DNA of 46,162 bases from an uncultured Collinsella sp. (GTDB lineage: Bacteria > Actinomycetota > Coriobacteriia > Coriobacteriales > Coriobacteriaceae), in contig CATYLC010000018.1 of assembly GCA_958408685.1 (NCBI GenBank), positions 1-46,162 of the forward strand, in the 5' to 3' direction. The number at the start of each line of letters is the position of its first letter. The stretch's first letter is position 1. This document shows, piece after piece, positions 32,584 through 42,081 of the stretch. Both the position numbers and the translations under genes were made by a program. The notes under the pieces are model-generated. The model saw only the letters and a list, made by a program, of their open reading frames with translations. It did not search any database and was not told the DNA's origin.

Positions 32584-34362
32584 ATGCAGCCCAAGCATTC
32601 TGCTATTGTCGCGGGCCTGACGTTGGCGCTTTCGTTTGGCGCCGTTTCCGCGCCGGCACCCGCCGCTGCCGAGGAGCCCACGCCGGGCGTTGCCTCGGAT
32701 GCCACCGATATCGATAAGGGTCTCTACACCCAGCAGTCCTTCTCGGGCGTGCTGAGGTCGGTCTAGGGCGTTTCGTTTGTCAACGTGACTCCCGAGATGA
32801 AGTACTTTACCAAGTACGAGAGCCATGGTAACTACAACCAGGGATTTTCGTATGGTGACGGCTATAACGCACTGGGTTACTATCAGTTTGATCGCCGCTG
32901 GTCGCTCATTCCGTTTATGAAGCAGGTTTACAACTACGATTCTACCAAGTACAGCATGCTCAAGGATGCGATTGATCGCGGCAGCGAGATTTCCAACACG
33001 AGCAATGCCATGTACGAGAACGGCCAGCTCACCGAGTTGGGCCGTATTGCGCAGGAGGCCTTCCAGGGTGCTTACAACACCGATCCTGTTGAGTTCTCAG
33101 CACTTCAAGATGCTTATGCGTACAACTCGTACTATGCGGTGACCGAGGCGTGGCTCAAGAGCGGCCTGGGTATTGATATTTCGGGCCGCGCTGACTGCGT
33201 CAAGGGCATGGTGTGGAGCATTACCAACATGTGCGGCACTGGTGGCTGCAGGGACTTTTTCCGCTGGGCGAATCTTTCCAACGATATGTCCGATCGCGAG
33301 TTTGTGACGGCGCTTTCCAACAGCGTGGTCAATAACGTGGCGACCAAGTATTCGAGCCAACCCCAGTATCATGAGGGCTGGAAGAACCGCTACCGCAACG
33401 AGCTAAAGGACTGCTTGGTTTATATCGCTGAGGACGAGGCTGCCGCCGCGACGCCCGTGCAGCCCGAGCCCACACCGGCGCCCTCGCCGACACCTGATTC
33501 GAATGACGACTCGAGTGACGATGCCAACGATGACAGGATGGATGCGCCCTCGACCGATGCTGACGGTAATGGCTCTGCTGGTGGCACTTCCAACGACGGC
33601 TCTACCTCGAACGGCTCCGATTCGAACGGCTCTGCTGCGGGCGATTCGCCTTCAAGCTCTGCCGGCAATACGGACAGCGACGCTTCTGGTTCGACCGGCG
33701 CTGACACCTCTAACTCATCCACCGGCTCGAGCGATTCGTTCATTGACACCGGCTCTAACAACGGCTCCGGCTCTGACGCAACCCCTGATTCCGATGCTTC
33801 CAAGGACGACTCGAATAAAGCGCCGGACGCTCCCGTTGCTTCGCCGGACAAGAAGCCTTCTTTCTCCGAGCAGCTTGGTTCTACGCTGGGTTCTTCGCTG
33901 ATGGCTGGCGTCAATAACGGCTCGGCCCAGAACAAGGACAACTCTGATCAGGTTTCCACGGAAAAGACCGAGGCCGCAAAGGGCGACTCCAAGGACAAGG
34001 CTTCCGAGAAGACCGAATCTGATAAGGGTTCTAGCTCTGAGGAGAAGGACGACAAATCTGCTCAGAAGAAGGACGAGAGCAAGACCGAGGGCGAAAAGAA
34101 ACAGTCCGAAGACGACGACAAGAGAGGTGCTGACAACCAGAATCAGGAGCAAAATGACTCCAAAACGGTGACCACCACGACCACGACGACTACAGCGACC
34201 AAGTCCTCGGGCGGCAACATGCCCAAGACGGGCGATCTGATTGTGATGGCGAGCCTTGCCAGCGCGAGCTTGGCCACACTGGGCGCTACGTCTATCGTAA
34301 GTGGTAAGCATAAGCTCGATCAGCAGAAGAAGGCTTCTGGGGAGGACGGCTCGGAGGAGTAG
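32584..34362 (+). pseudogene. sortase-anchored surface protein with lysozyme-like domain, interrupted by an in-frame amber codon
   Basis: ATG 32584 follows GGGAGGA. Residues 1-29 are a signal peptide ending in PAPAAAEE. Codon 61 is TAG (32764-32766); the same frame then runs on to 34362, so the full protein would have 592 residues. Residues about 68-280 form a conserved globular part (FTKYESHGNYNQGFSYGDG, NALGYYQFDRRWSLIPF, DISGRADCVKGMVWSI) with a Glu in a context like lysozyme/transglycosylase enzymes. A long Ser/Asp/Asn/Gly stalk follows, then Glu/Lys-rich and Thr-rich parts, and MPKTGD, a hydrophobic helix and a charged tail, i.e. a sortase signal. A single CAG-to-TAG change is the simplest cause. 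No start with a ribosome site follows the stop. Enzyme activity is inferred only. Confidence 0.8.
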
Positions 34363-34394
34363 CCTCTCGGTTGCCAGATAACTAAAGAATCGGG

Positions 34395-34429
34395 ACGGGG
34401 TCCGGTGCGAATGCGTCGGGCCCCGTTTT
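34395..34429 (+). terminator. Rho-independent terminator after the surface protein
   Basis: ACGGGG-T-CCG pairs with CGG-G-CCCCGT and is followed by TTTT. Confidence 0.82.
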
Positions 34430-34564
34430 GTTGTGCAACGATTAGTTGTGCCCCCTCACGCCTCTTGTTGCTACCGTTGCCCGATATGTTTGCGCGGTGA
34501 CATCGGTACATGCGATGCGGTCATTACAATTGGCGTCGTGCTGCGATTTAGGGGGAACGTTTTG

Positions 34565-36361
34565 GTGTCTGAACAGGCAAATGTTGATTGTGCTGCTGGC
34601 TTTGGCGTGCGCTTGATCGGCTGTGCCGACGATGCGGTTTTGCCCATTGGCATGCACGACTATGCGGAGGCCCTTGGTTGCTGCATGCTGGTTGACAAGA
34701 CCATGTTTATTGCCGATGTGTTGGACTGCGACGCGTCCGTTGTGGTGTGCTGTCGACCCGAGGGTTTTGGCAAGAGCATGAACTTGTCGATGCTTAGGGC
34801 TTTTCTGGAGCGTCCAGCGGTCGGTCGCTCTGGTCAGCGTTTGTTTGCCGATGCTCAGATTTGGGATGCGAACGGCGGGCGCTATCGGGATGAGTATGCT
34901 TGCTATCCGGTGATATCGCTGGACTTTTCTGGCGCTGCGAGGCGTGGCCCCGCTGTTGCCGGCGTCGTGCGCGATGCTCTTTCGGGCGAGTGCGCCCGCC
35001 TGCTGGCGCTTTTGGAGGCTCCAGATTTAGCTCGAGACAAGGTGCGTCACATCGAACGCGTCGCGCGTGGCGTGGCGAGCGCGGACGAGGTTGACTCGGT
35101 GCTCGGTGTGCTCATAGAGCTGCTGGAGATTGCCTGCGATGAGCAGGTTGTATTGCTCGTTGATGGGTACGATACGGCGTGGTCTCGCCGTGCGAGCGCG
35201 AGGGACGCTTCCGACGCCGATCCGGCAGAACTACTTGACCGTGTGCTGTTTGACGCCATTGCTGCCGCGGGTCATTCGCTACGCTTTGCTTGTCTGATGG
35301 GGGAGCGTCCCAGTCCTGCCGAAGCGGCGCTTTCTTTGCATGGCTGCTCGTATTGTCTGACGACGCCGCTTTCGACCTGGTGTGACCGTTGGTTCGGCTT
35401 TTCGGATGCCGAGGTCGAGGCTCTGCTGAATCATGCTGGGCGCGAGGAATACCTTGATGATGCGCGTGAATGGCTCGAGGGATATCGGTTTGGTAGGGCT
35501 TATTGCTCGAGTCCAGCGCGTGTGATCGGTTTTCTGGACCGAGGCTGCACGGCTCCTGCGCGCGCCGATCTGTATGGGTATGCGGATTGCCTGAGTAGGA
35601 TAGTTGCCGGGTGGAATCTCGACCGCCTTTCGGTCTTGTTCGATTTGCTCCAGGCCCATGGGTGCGCTGAGGTCCCGCTTTGTTTGGGCACTGCAGAGCC
35701 AGATGTCTCGCCTGATGATGGCCTGTGGACGGCGCTGTATCTGTTAGGTTTCCTGACGACAGATATGACTGAGGAGCCAGAACATGGCAATCGCCTCCGT
35801 GCCTTGCGGTTGCCCAATAACGAGCTTCGCCAGGCCTTGCGTCTAGTGATTGTTGAGTGGTTTGAGTGCGCTGTCGAAGACATTCGAGACGTCGATGCGT
35901 TTCGCGACGGGCTGTGCCGTGGGAACGAGGATACCGTGAGGCGGGCGCTAAGCCGCATCTTGGGAGATGCGGGAATCGGTGCGACCGACCCAGATACACC
36001 GCTGCCATATCATCTACTCTTGCAAGGACTCTGCTTTGGATTGCCGGGCTATGCCAATCCTGCCTCGAGGCGAAAGTGTGGTGCGGGTCGCTGGGACATC
36101 CAGGTTTTCCCTACGGGTGCTGTGTTCGACGTAGCAGATACGATTGGCATGCTGGACGAGCGCCCGCTGATAACGATTAACTTGATGTATGATCCCGATG
36201 TGGATGCGCTGGGCCTGGAATTGCTGGCCGTGCAGTCGCTACTCGACATAGAGCGCGACGGCATCGACGAAATCCGTGTACCGCGCCCCGGCGTGGGTCG
36301 CATGCGCTGGGGTTTCGGCTTTGACGGGCAGCGAGTGTCCGTGGTGTGCCAGAGGTTATAG
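34565..36361 (+). CDS. AAA-ATPase-like / PD-(D/E)XK nuclease-like protein
   Basis: The 598-residue protein matches the AAA-ATPase_like (DUF1703-linked) family: IGMHDYAEALGCCMLVDKTMF-type N-terminus with VDKT at 43-46, P-loop RPEGFGKS (64-71) and NLSMLRAFLE, Walker B-like VVLLVDGYD, and a C-terminal nuclease-like part with GAGRWDIQVF. In relatives a strand with ExK follows; here the matching place reads LITINLMYDPD, so the nuclease lysine and glutamate seem lost. GTG 34565 follows AGGGGGAA at 9 bp and is preferred to GTG 34433, which has no site. The family's role is not established; many copies per genome are common in gut anaerobes. It converges on the glycosyltransferase at 36379 with a 17-bp gap. 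Confidence 0.75.
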   Translation: MSEQANVDCAAGFGVRLIGCADDAVLPIGMHDYAEALGCCMLVDKTMFIADVLDCDASVVVCCRPEGFGKSMNLSMLRAFLERPAVGRSGQRLFADAQIWDANGGRYRDEYACYPVISLDFSGAARRGPAVAGVVRDALSGECARLLALLEAPDLARDKVRHIERVARGVASADEVDSVLGVLIELLEIACDEQVVLLVDGYDTAWSRRASARDASDADPAELLDRVLFDAIAAAGHSLRFACLMGERPSPAEAALSLHGCSYCLTTPLSTWCDRWFGFSDAEVEALLNHAGREEYLDDAREWLEGYRFGRAYCSSPARVIGFLDRGCTAPARADLYGYADCLSRIVAGWNLDRLSVLFDLLQAHGCAEVPLCLGTAEPDVSPDDGLWTALYLLGFLTTDMTEEPEHGNRLRALRLPNNELRQALRLVIVEWFECAVEDIRDVDAFRDGLCRGNEDTVRRALSRILGDAGIGATDPDTPLPYHLLLQGLCFGLPGYANPASRRKCGAGRWDIQVFPTGAVFDVADTIGMLDERPLITINLMYDPDVDALGLELLAVQSLLDIERDGIDEIRVPRPGVGRMRWGFGFDGQRVSVVCQRL

Positions 36362-36378
36362 GGGATGGCGAAAGCCCT

Positions 36379-37401
36379 TTACTGCTCCGCGTCCTTCAGG
36401 GGCGGCATGGGCTTCCAGTTGGGATCCTTAACGATCTTGCGGGCGTCCTTCATACCTCGGCGCAGCGCCGGAATGCCGGTCTTAAAGCACTTGTCGACCG
36501 CGGCCAGGCGAATGAATTCCTTGCAGAAGGTCGCGGCGTTGCCCAGACGGAACAGCATAGGGTGGTAGTCGCCGTAGATCTGCATGTAGCGTGCCAGATA
36601 ACCGCGGTTGCGCATGATGTAGTAACGGTTGGTGTCGCTCGTGGAGTTGAGCTGGCGCTTGCCGGCGATATCCCAGTTAGAGACGGCGCGGGCGCGCTTG
36701 AGCACCACGTCGGCAACAACGGCGGCGGGGAAGTGCTGGCTGGCCACGTAGCCGTAGCAGGCATCGTCGCCGTAGATAAAGAAGCGCGCATCCGGCAGGC
36801 CGATCTTGTCGACCACGCGGCGCGAGAACAGGCCGCCTTCAAAGCACAACTGGTTCATGGCGCGGTAGCCCTTGGGGCCCAGGTCCCACTTAGCGATGGG
36901 GTTGGGGATACCAAGCGAAAGGATGAGCTGGTACTGCCAAAAGAAGGCGCCGCCGTCAAAGTCCAGGCGCGAACCCTGGATGACATCGTAGCGGTCGGTC
37001 CACTTGGCAAGACGCTCGATGCCTTCGGGGATGACGAGCACGTCGTCGTCCATCACCCAGAACCACTGGGCGCCCAGGTCGTAGGCGCATTTGGTGCCGG
37101 CGGAGAAGCCGCCCGCACCGCCGCCGTTTTCGAGCTGTGGTGCGTAGATGACGCGGTCGGTGCCGCCCTTCGCGTCGGGCTGTTCGATGTCGGTGCCCCA
37201 CAGGTTGGCCAGGCGCTCGTTGAATGCGGTGCACATGGCCTCGGTCTCACGCGAATTCTCGTTATCGACGATCACGATGCGCCAGGGCGCTGCCGTAAGC
37301 TCGGTCATGGAGTCGAACAAGTTGGCCAGGAGTTCCTGGCGCTTGTACGTAACGACGACAATGGCGAGCTTATCGATGGGAGCGGGAAGGGTTGAAGGCA
37401 T
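36379..37401 (-). CDS. family 2 glycosyltransferase, galactofuranosyltransferase-like
   Basis: The 340-residue cytoplasmic or membrane-associated enzyme has the GT2 start LAIVVVTYKRQELLANLFDS, a nucleotide-binding IVIVDNENS, NGGGAGGFSAG, the metal motif WVMDDDV, and later FFIYGDDACYGYVA and SDTNRYYIMRNRGYLARY. The WVMDDD and the YYIMRN pattern match the GlfT2-like/rhamnosyl group that extends cell-wall galactan or O-antigen galactofuranose; donor sugar is inference. ATG 37401 follows AAAGGA at long spacing; the frame opens at 37536. It is divergent from five more GT2 genes. Confidence 0.85.
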   Translation of the reverse strand: MPSTLPAPIDKLAIVVVTYKRQELLANLFDSMTELTAAPWRIVIVDNENSRETEAMCTAFNERLANLWGTDIEQPDAKGGTDRVIYAPQLENGGGAGGFSAGTKCAYDLGAQWFWVMDDDVLVIPEGIERLAKWTDRYDVIQGSRLDFDGGAFFWQYQLILSLGIPNPIAKWDLGPKGYRAMNQLCFEGGLFSRRVVDKIGLPDARFFIYGDDACYGYVASQHFPAAVVADVVLKRARAVSNWDIAGKRQLNSTSDTNRYYIMRNRGYLARYMQIYGDYHPMLFRLGNAATFCKEFIRLAAVDKCFKTGIPALRRGMKDARKIVKDPNWKPMPPLKDAEQ

Positions 37402-37563
37402 GGGGCAATATATCCTTTCACGCGCGGCGGGTGAGTGCAGCGCGGAAGCTATCGAATACGTCCTTGGGACTGTCCTATTGTAAAGGCTCGGCGCACCTTG
37501 GCGGCAAGCTTTGAATAAAACGCAGGAACCTGCCATGGGCCCGCCGCATGACGTGGGGCCGCT

Positions 37564-37592
37564 TTGCCCGCAAGAGGCTCCATAGATTATAT
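37564..37592 (+). promoter_or_regulatory. probable promoter of the glycosyltransferase operon
   Basis: TTGCCC (37564-37569) and TTATAT (37587-37592) are 17 bp apart, in a locally AT-rich stretch about 65 bp before the first gene. Confidence 0.5.
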
Positions 37593-37657
37593 AAACGCCC
37601 GCTGGCGCGCTGACCCTTTGATACCATGAAACGACAGGTATTTCCTAAGGAGCACAT

Positions 37658-38761
37658 TTGTCTACTAACGCCTCTGGCAGCCCTGTTCTGTCGCTGCTTA
37701 TTCCCATTTACAATGTTCAGCGCTACCTGCGCGAGTGCCTCGATTCCGCCCTGGCGCAGACGCTCAAGGATATTGAGATCATCTGCATTAACGACGGGTC
37801 GACCGACAACTCGCCGGCGATTATTCGCGAGTATATGGAGCGCGATAGGCGCGTCAAGATGATCGACAAGGCCAACAGCGGTTACAGCGACTCGATGAAC
37901 CACGGTCTGGAGATGGCGCGTGGCAAGTACGTGGGCATCTTGGAGTCCGATGACTTTATGGCGTCCGACGCACTCGAAAAGCTTGTCTCGGCCGCCGATA
38001 GCAATAATGCCGACTTTGCGAAGGCGAACTTTGATTTCTACTGGTCTAAGCCCGAGGAGCGCCGTTCGCTGCACGAGATGTTTAAGGCCAAGGACTGCGG
38101 CAAGCCGGTGCACCCGAGCGATACGACGCAGTTCTTTAAGCAAAAGCCGTCGATTTGGTCGGCCGTGTACCGTCGCGATTTTCTTGAGCGCAACGGCATT
38201 ACGTTCCTGCCGACTCCGGGGGCATCCTTTCAGGACACGTCATTCGCCTTTAAGGTGATCGCGTGCGCCGATAAGGCTGTTTACCTGCACGATGCCGTGT
38301 TGTCGTATCGCCAGGACAACGAGAATTCCTCGGTCAATTCTTCGGCTAAGGTCTTTTGCGTCAATACCGAGTATGCCGAGATTGAGCGTTGGATTCGAGA
38401 GGATTATGCCCGCGACCACGCAAGTGATGACGTCGCGCGCATGCTCAAGTTCAATCAGCTCATTAAGTACGATTCGTACATGTGGAACTACGTGCGCCTG
38501 GCGCCCAAGTTCTATAAGGAGTTCCTGGTTCAGATGGCCAAGGAGTTCCAAGCGGCCTTGGACGCCGGGGACTTTTCGCTTGACGACCTCAAGCCGTGGA
38601 AGCGCGCGAATCTCGCTGCCATCCTCAAAGATCCCGAGGGCTGGGTTGACGAGCATCCGAGTTTTGCGACGGATGGTGCCTTGGGGCGTGCTAAGTATTA
38701 CGCTTCGGTTGGAGGCCCAGGCGTGGTCGCTGCCTTCCTCATCGAATCGCTGAGGGGGTAG
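37658..38761 (+). CDS. family 2 glycosyltransferase
   Basis: The 367-residue protein has the GT-A fold of GT2: LSLLIPIYNVQRYLRECLDS, IICINDGSTDNSP, IDKANSGYSDSMNHGLEMARG, and the metal-binding ILESDD. The middle keeps KPSIWSAVYRRDFLERNGI and SYRQDNENSSVNS. It starts with TTG 37658 behind a clear TAAGGAG. It is a close paralogue of the gene at 39883, sharing long identical stretches in the first 100 residues, so one arose by duplication. First gene of a five-gene row; the next starts 6 bp after its stop. Confidence 0.9.
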   Translation: MSTNASGSPVLSLLIPIYNVQRYLRECLDSALAQTLKDIEIICINDGSTDNSPAIIREYMERDRRVKMIDKANSGYSDSMNHGLEMARGKYVGILESDDFMASDALEKLVSAADSNNADFAKANFDFYWSKPEERRSLHEMFKAKDCGKPVHPSDTTQFFKQKPSIWSAVYRRDFLERNGITFLPTPGASFQDTSFAFKVIACADKAVYLHDAVLSYRQDNENSSVNSSAKVFCVNTEYAEIERWIREDYARDHASDDVARMLKFNQLIKYDSYMWNYVRLAPKFYKEFLVQMAKEFQAALDAGDFSLDDLKPWKRANLAAILKDPEGWVDEHPSFATDGALGRAKYYASVGGPGVVAAFLIESLRG

Positions 38762-38767
38762 GTCGGC

Positions 38768-39808
38768 ATGGGAGAGGCCTCGTGTCCTAAAGCTACCATT
38801 GTCGTCCCCGTTTACAACTCTGCGCGTTCCATTCAGCGATGCCTCGATTCGCTGTTGGCCCAGTCCGAGCGCTCGATTCAGGTTGTCTGCGTCAACGACG
38901 GTTCGACTGATGATTCGTTGAACGTGTTGCACCAGATCGCGCAGGCCGACGATCGCGTACTGGTGATTGACCAGGAAAATGCGGGTGTCTCGTGTGCTCG
39001 AAATGCCGGTATCGATACCGCCGAGGGTGAGACCGTCTTTTTTGTGGACGCCGACGATTATATCGATGTCCGGACGGTCGAGCGCGTGCTGCATGCCATG
39101 GAGTCCGCAGATGCCGAGGCCGCCGTTTTTGGCGGCGTTTGTGAACCTGCCGATGCTGCCCCCAAACGCGTCCAGCAACTCATGAGCCCCAAAGCCGGTA
39201 CCTTCGGCGCCCGTGATCCCCAACTGCTGTTCCATTCGAATGCGCAGCCCTATGCCTGCCGTGCGGCTTTTTCGCGCGAGCTGCTCAATCGCGAAGGCAT
39301 TCGCTTCGCCCCCGGTTTGGCTTTGGGCGAGGACGTCGTCTTCCAATTTGCGGCTTATGCGCTTGCCCGTAAGACCGTCGTCATGCCGGACAAGTTCTAC
39401 CACTACGTGATGGAGAGCGAATCGGCGACGCACGAGTTCAACAGTGCCGAGGCTCGCGCCAAAAAGCTCGATGCCCATATGAGGATGCTCGAGGAGGTCT
39501 TGGAGGACTGGGCGGTCTACGGTCTTTTGGACCTGTGCCCCGGCGAGCTGATCACTTGGTTTTTAGACCTAATTGTGTTCGACCTGGCGCGCTTGGATGC
39601 CGATGACTTCCATCGCGTGGCGGCTCGCGTCAACATGGACCTTACGACGTTTTTGGGAACGGAGTGGGCGGATATGCCTGCTAAGGGCGCCGTTCGCCGT
39701 GTTGCCCAGAAGCTCGTTGCGGCGACCTCGGGCGTTTCGATGGCAGACGCCACGCTGTTCTATCTTTCGACTCGCGGTCTCAAAGCCTGCCTGGAGCGCT
39801 TTATCTAA
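38768..39808 (+). CDS. family 2 glycosyltransferase
   Basis: The 346-residue GT2 has ATIVVPVYNSARSIQRCLDS, VVCVNDGSTDDS, DQENAGVSCARNAGIDTAEG and the metal motif FVDADDYID. The acceptor part (about 120-346) differs from the neighbours, so it likely joins another sugar in the same chain. ATG 38768 lies 6 bp after the previous stop; the ribosome site (GGGGGTAGG) is inside the end of that gene. Confidence 0.9.
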   Translation: MGEASCPKATIVVPVYNSARSIQRCLDSLLAQSERSIQVVCVNDGSTDDSLNVLHQIAQADDRVLVIDQENAGVSCARNAGIDTAEGETVFFVDADDYIDVRTVERVLHAMESADAEAAVFGGVCEPADAAPKRVQQLMSPKAGTFGARDPQLLFHSNAQPYACRAAFSRELLNREGIRFAPGLALGEDVVFQFAAYALARKTVVMPDKFYHYVMESESATHEFNSAEARAKKLDAHMRMLEEVLEDWAVYGLLDLCPGELITWFLDLIVFDLARLDADDFHRVAARVNMDLTTFLGTEWADMPAKGAVRRVAQKLVAATSGVSMADATLFYLSTRGLKACLERFI

Positions 39809-39882
39809 TTCTAAGCGCTGCCGCCCGCCGCAACTCGGCTGCTAAAATAACCCTGTTACACGCTATTCAACAGGAGGTTCTC

Positions 39883-41001
39883 TTGCAGAACTCTGATACC
39901 CCTAAAGTTTCGCTGCTTGTTCCCATTTGCAATGTCGAGCGCTATCTGCGCGAGTGCCTCGATTCTGCCGTGACTCAGACGCTCAAGGACATCGAGATCA
40001 TCTGCATCAACGACGGTTCTACCGATAGTTCGCCAGATATCATCCGCGAGTACATGGAGCGCGACCCCCGTGTAAAGATGATCGACAAGGCCAACAGCGG
40101 CTACGGCGACTCGATGAACCGCGGCCTGGAGATGGCGCGCGGCGAGTACGTGGGCATCCTTGAGTCCGACGACTTTATGTTTGAGGATTCGCTCCAAAAG
40201 CTGGTCGCCAAGGCCGATGCTGAGCATGCCGATGTCGTTAAGGGCGACTTTTACCTGTATTGGTCCACGCCCACCGAGCGCCGTGAGCTGTTTGGGATCA
40301 TTGACGAGCATATGACGGGCGCCGCGTATTGCCCCGTCGATCGCCCGGGCATTTTCTACCGCAAACCTTCCATTTGGTCGGCTATCTATCGGCGCGAGTT
40401 CCTCAACGACAATCAGATTCGGTTCCTTCCCACGCCGGGTGCCTCGTATCAGGACGCAGGCTTTAACTTTAAGGTTTGGGCTTGCGCCGAGCGTGCCGCG
40501 TTTATTGCGGACCCCATTTTGTGCTATCGCCAGGATAACGAGAAGAGCTCCGTTAATTCGCCCAACAAGGTGTTTTGCGTGTGTGACGAATATGTCGAGA
40601 TGCAGCGCTTTTTGGATGAGCGTCCCGAGCTCAAGGCTCAGCTTCAGGGCATTTTAATGCGCATGAAGGTCGATACGTACCGTTGGAATGATGAGCGCCT
40701 GGTCGATGAGCTGCGTGGGCAGTTTTGGGAGAAGGCTTCACCCGAGCTCAAGGCCGACTGGGATGCCGGTCGCTTTGACCTGTCGCTGTTTGATCCACAC
40801 GGCGAGACCGATTTGCGCCTGATGGTCAAGTCGCCCCGCGCCTATATCGATTCGCGCTTTGACTTTAAGAAGCCGGGCAAGCTCAATACGTTTAAGCATT
40901 ACTTTAAGATTGGCGGCCTGCCGCTGGTCTGGCGCGTGCTGACGTATCAGCGCACCTACGGCGACAACCCGCACCCCGATGACGTTCCGGCCGCACAGTA
41001 G
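39883..41001 (+). CDS. family 2 glycosyltransferase, paralogue of the 37658 gene
   Basis: The 372-residue GT2 has VSLLVPICNVERYLRECLDS, IEIICINDGSTDSSP, IDKANSGYGDSMNRGLEMARG and ILESDDFMFEDS. It starts with TTG 39883 behind CAGGAGG, as its paralogue does. The C-terminal third (RRELFGIIDEHMTG, LFDPHGETDLRLMVKSPRAY) is different from the paralogue. The 74-bp gap before it, with TAAAAT at about 39843, could hold a second promoter. Confidence 0.9.
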   Translation: MQNSDTPKVSLLVPICNVERYLRECLDSAVTQTLKDIEIICINDGSTDSSPDIIREYMERDPRVKMIDKANSGYGDSMNRGLEMARGEYVGILESDDFMFEDSLQKLVAKADAEHADVVKGDFYLYWSTPTERRELFGIIDEHMTGAAYCPVDRPGIFYRKPSIWSAIYRREFLNDNQIRFLPTPGASYQDAGFNFKVWACAERAAFIADPILCYRQDNEKSSVNSPNKVFCVCDEYVEMQRFLDERPELKAQLQGILMRMKVDTYRWNDERLVDELRGQFWEKASPELKADWDAGRFDLSLFDPHGETDLRLMVKSPRAYIDSRFDFKKPGKLNTFKHYFKIGGLPLVWRVLTYQRTYGDNPHPDDVPAAQ

Positions 41002-41013
41002 GAGCGAGTGACT

Positions 41014-42081
41014 ATGGCTACCCCCAAGATTTCCGTTGTCGTTCCCATCTATAAAGTGGAGGAGTGTCTGGCCTGGTGCTTGGACTCCCTGCTTGCGCAG
41101 GACATGCCCGATTGGGAAGGCGTGCTGGTTAACGATGGCTCGCCGGACGGTTCGCGCGATATTGCGGCTGCCTATTGCGAAAAGGACGCGCGCTTTACGC
41201 TGGTCGATAAGCTCAACGGCGGCCTGTCGAGTGCACGTAATGCAGGCATCGCCGCGTCCACGGCGCCTATCGTCGCGTTCTTGGATTCCGACGACCGATT
41301 TACGCCCGATGCGTGCCGTGTGATCGTAGATGCCTTTGAGCGCGAGGGCTGCGACGTTTTGACCTTTGGCGCGAACCCGTATCCGCTGGAGGCGGGGTAT
41401 CCGTGGCTTAACTATGTGCTGAGCCCGCGCGATGTGTCGTTTGAAGGCTATAACTCTGACTTGCTGTTTAAGGAAGCATCTCGCCCCTTTGCATGGCGCA
41501 CCGCCTGCAGGCGTGAGTTTTTGCTGGGTAACGGGATCGTGTTCGACGAAACCGTTAAGTATGGCGAGGACCAGGTCTTCGATTTTGCCGTGTACGGTCG
41601 TTCGCACAAGACCGCGCTTATTTCGAACAAACTGTACGACTACCGCGTGGCGCGCAAGGGTTCGCTCATGGACACCATGCGCTACGACGACGAGACACGT
41701 CTGCTGGAGCACGTGAAGATTTACTCCGCGGTGCTGGCTGACTGGCAGCGCGACGGTCTCGATGCTCAGCATGCCGATGACCTGGCGTACTTCCTCTGCG
41801 ACCTGGTGCTGTACGATGCGCTCAGGTTGCTGGGTTCGGACTGCGGCAAGGTGTTTGCTGCCGTTGCCACGGCACTTGCCGGTTCTGCCGTGGGCAGCGA
41901 TGCTGCGCTCGCACAATGCGCTCCTTCTGTTGCTGCTATGGTGCGTGCGGCGCTTACCAGCAAGGCCCCCAATGCCCGTGGGTGCAAAAAGCTCATGTTC
42001 GATTACGACGTCTTGAGGTTTGGGCGCCTGGGTGCCTGTAAACGCATGGCAGCGAACGCCCTGGGAAAGCGAGAAGTGTAG
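41014..42081 (+). CDS. family 2 glycosyltransferase
   Basis: The 355-residue GT2 has ISVVVPIYKVEECLAWCLDS, GVLVNDGSPDGS, VDKLNGGLSSARNAGIAAS and the metal motif FLDSDDRF, with the usual FDETVKYGEDQVFDF in the second half. ATG 41014 is preferred over GTG 41008, because GGAG at 41001-41004 would be only 3 bp from the GTG. It ends directly at the start of the next gene. Confidence 0.9.
   Translation: MATPKISVVVPIYKVEECLAWCLDSLLAQDMPDWEGVLVNDGSPDGSRDIAAAYCEKDARFTLVDKLNGGLSSARNAGIAASTAPIVAFLDSDDRFTPDACRVIVDAFEREGCDVLTFGANPYPLEAGYPWLNYVLSPRDVSFEGYNSDLLFKEASRPFAWRTACRREFLLGNGIVFDETVKYGEDQVFDFAVYGRSHKTALISNKLYDYRVARKGSLMDTMRYDDETRLLEHVKIYSAVLADWQRDGLDAQHADDLAYFLCDLVLYDALRLLGSDCGKVFAAVATALAGSAVGSDAALAQCAPSVAAMVRAALTSKAPNARGCKKLMFDYDVLRFGRLGACKRMAANALGKREV

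Noticed and set aside
32764..32766. pyrrolysine or other programmed recoding at the amber codon
   Set aside because: No Pyl genes or suitable tRNA in the window, and the protein is not a methylamine methyltransferase; a point mutation is simpler.
33480..34200. repeat array or CRISPR-like pattern in the surface protein
   Set aside because: The repeats are short Ser/Asp/Asn/Gly codon runs of the cell-wall stalk, with no fixed repeat length or spacers.
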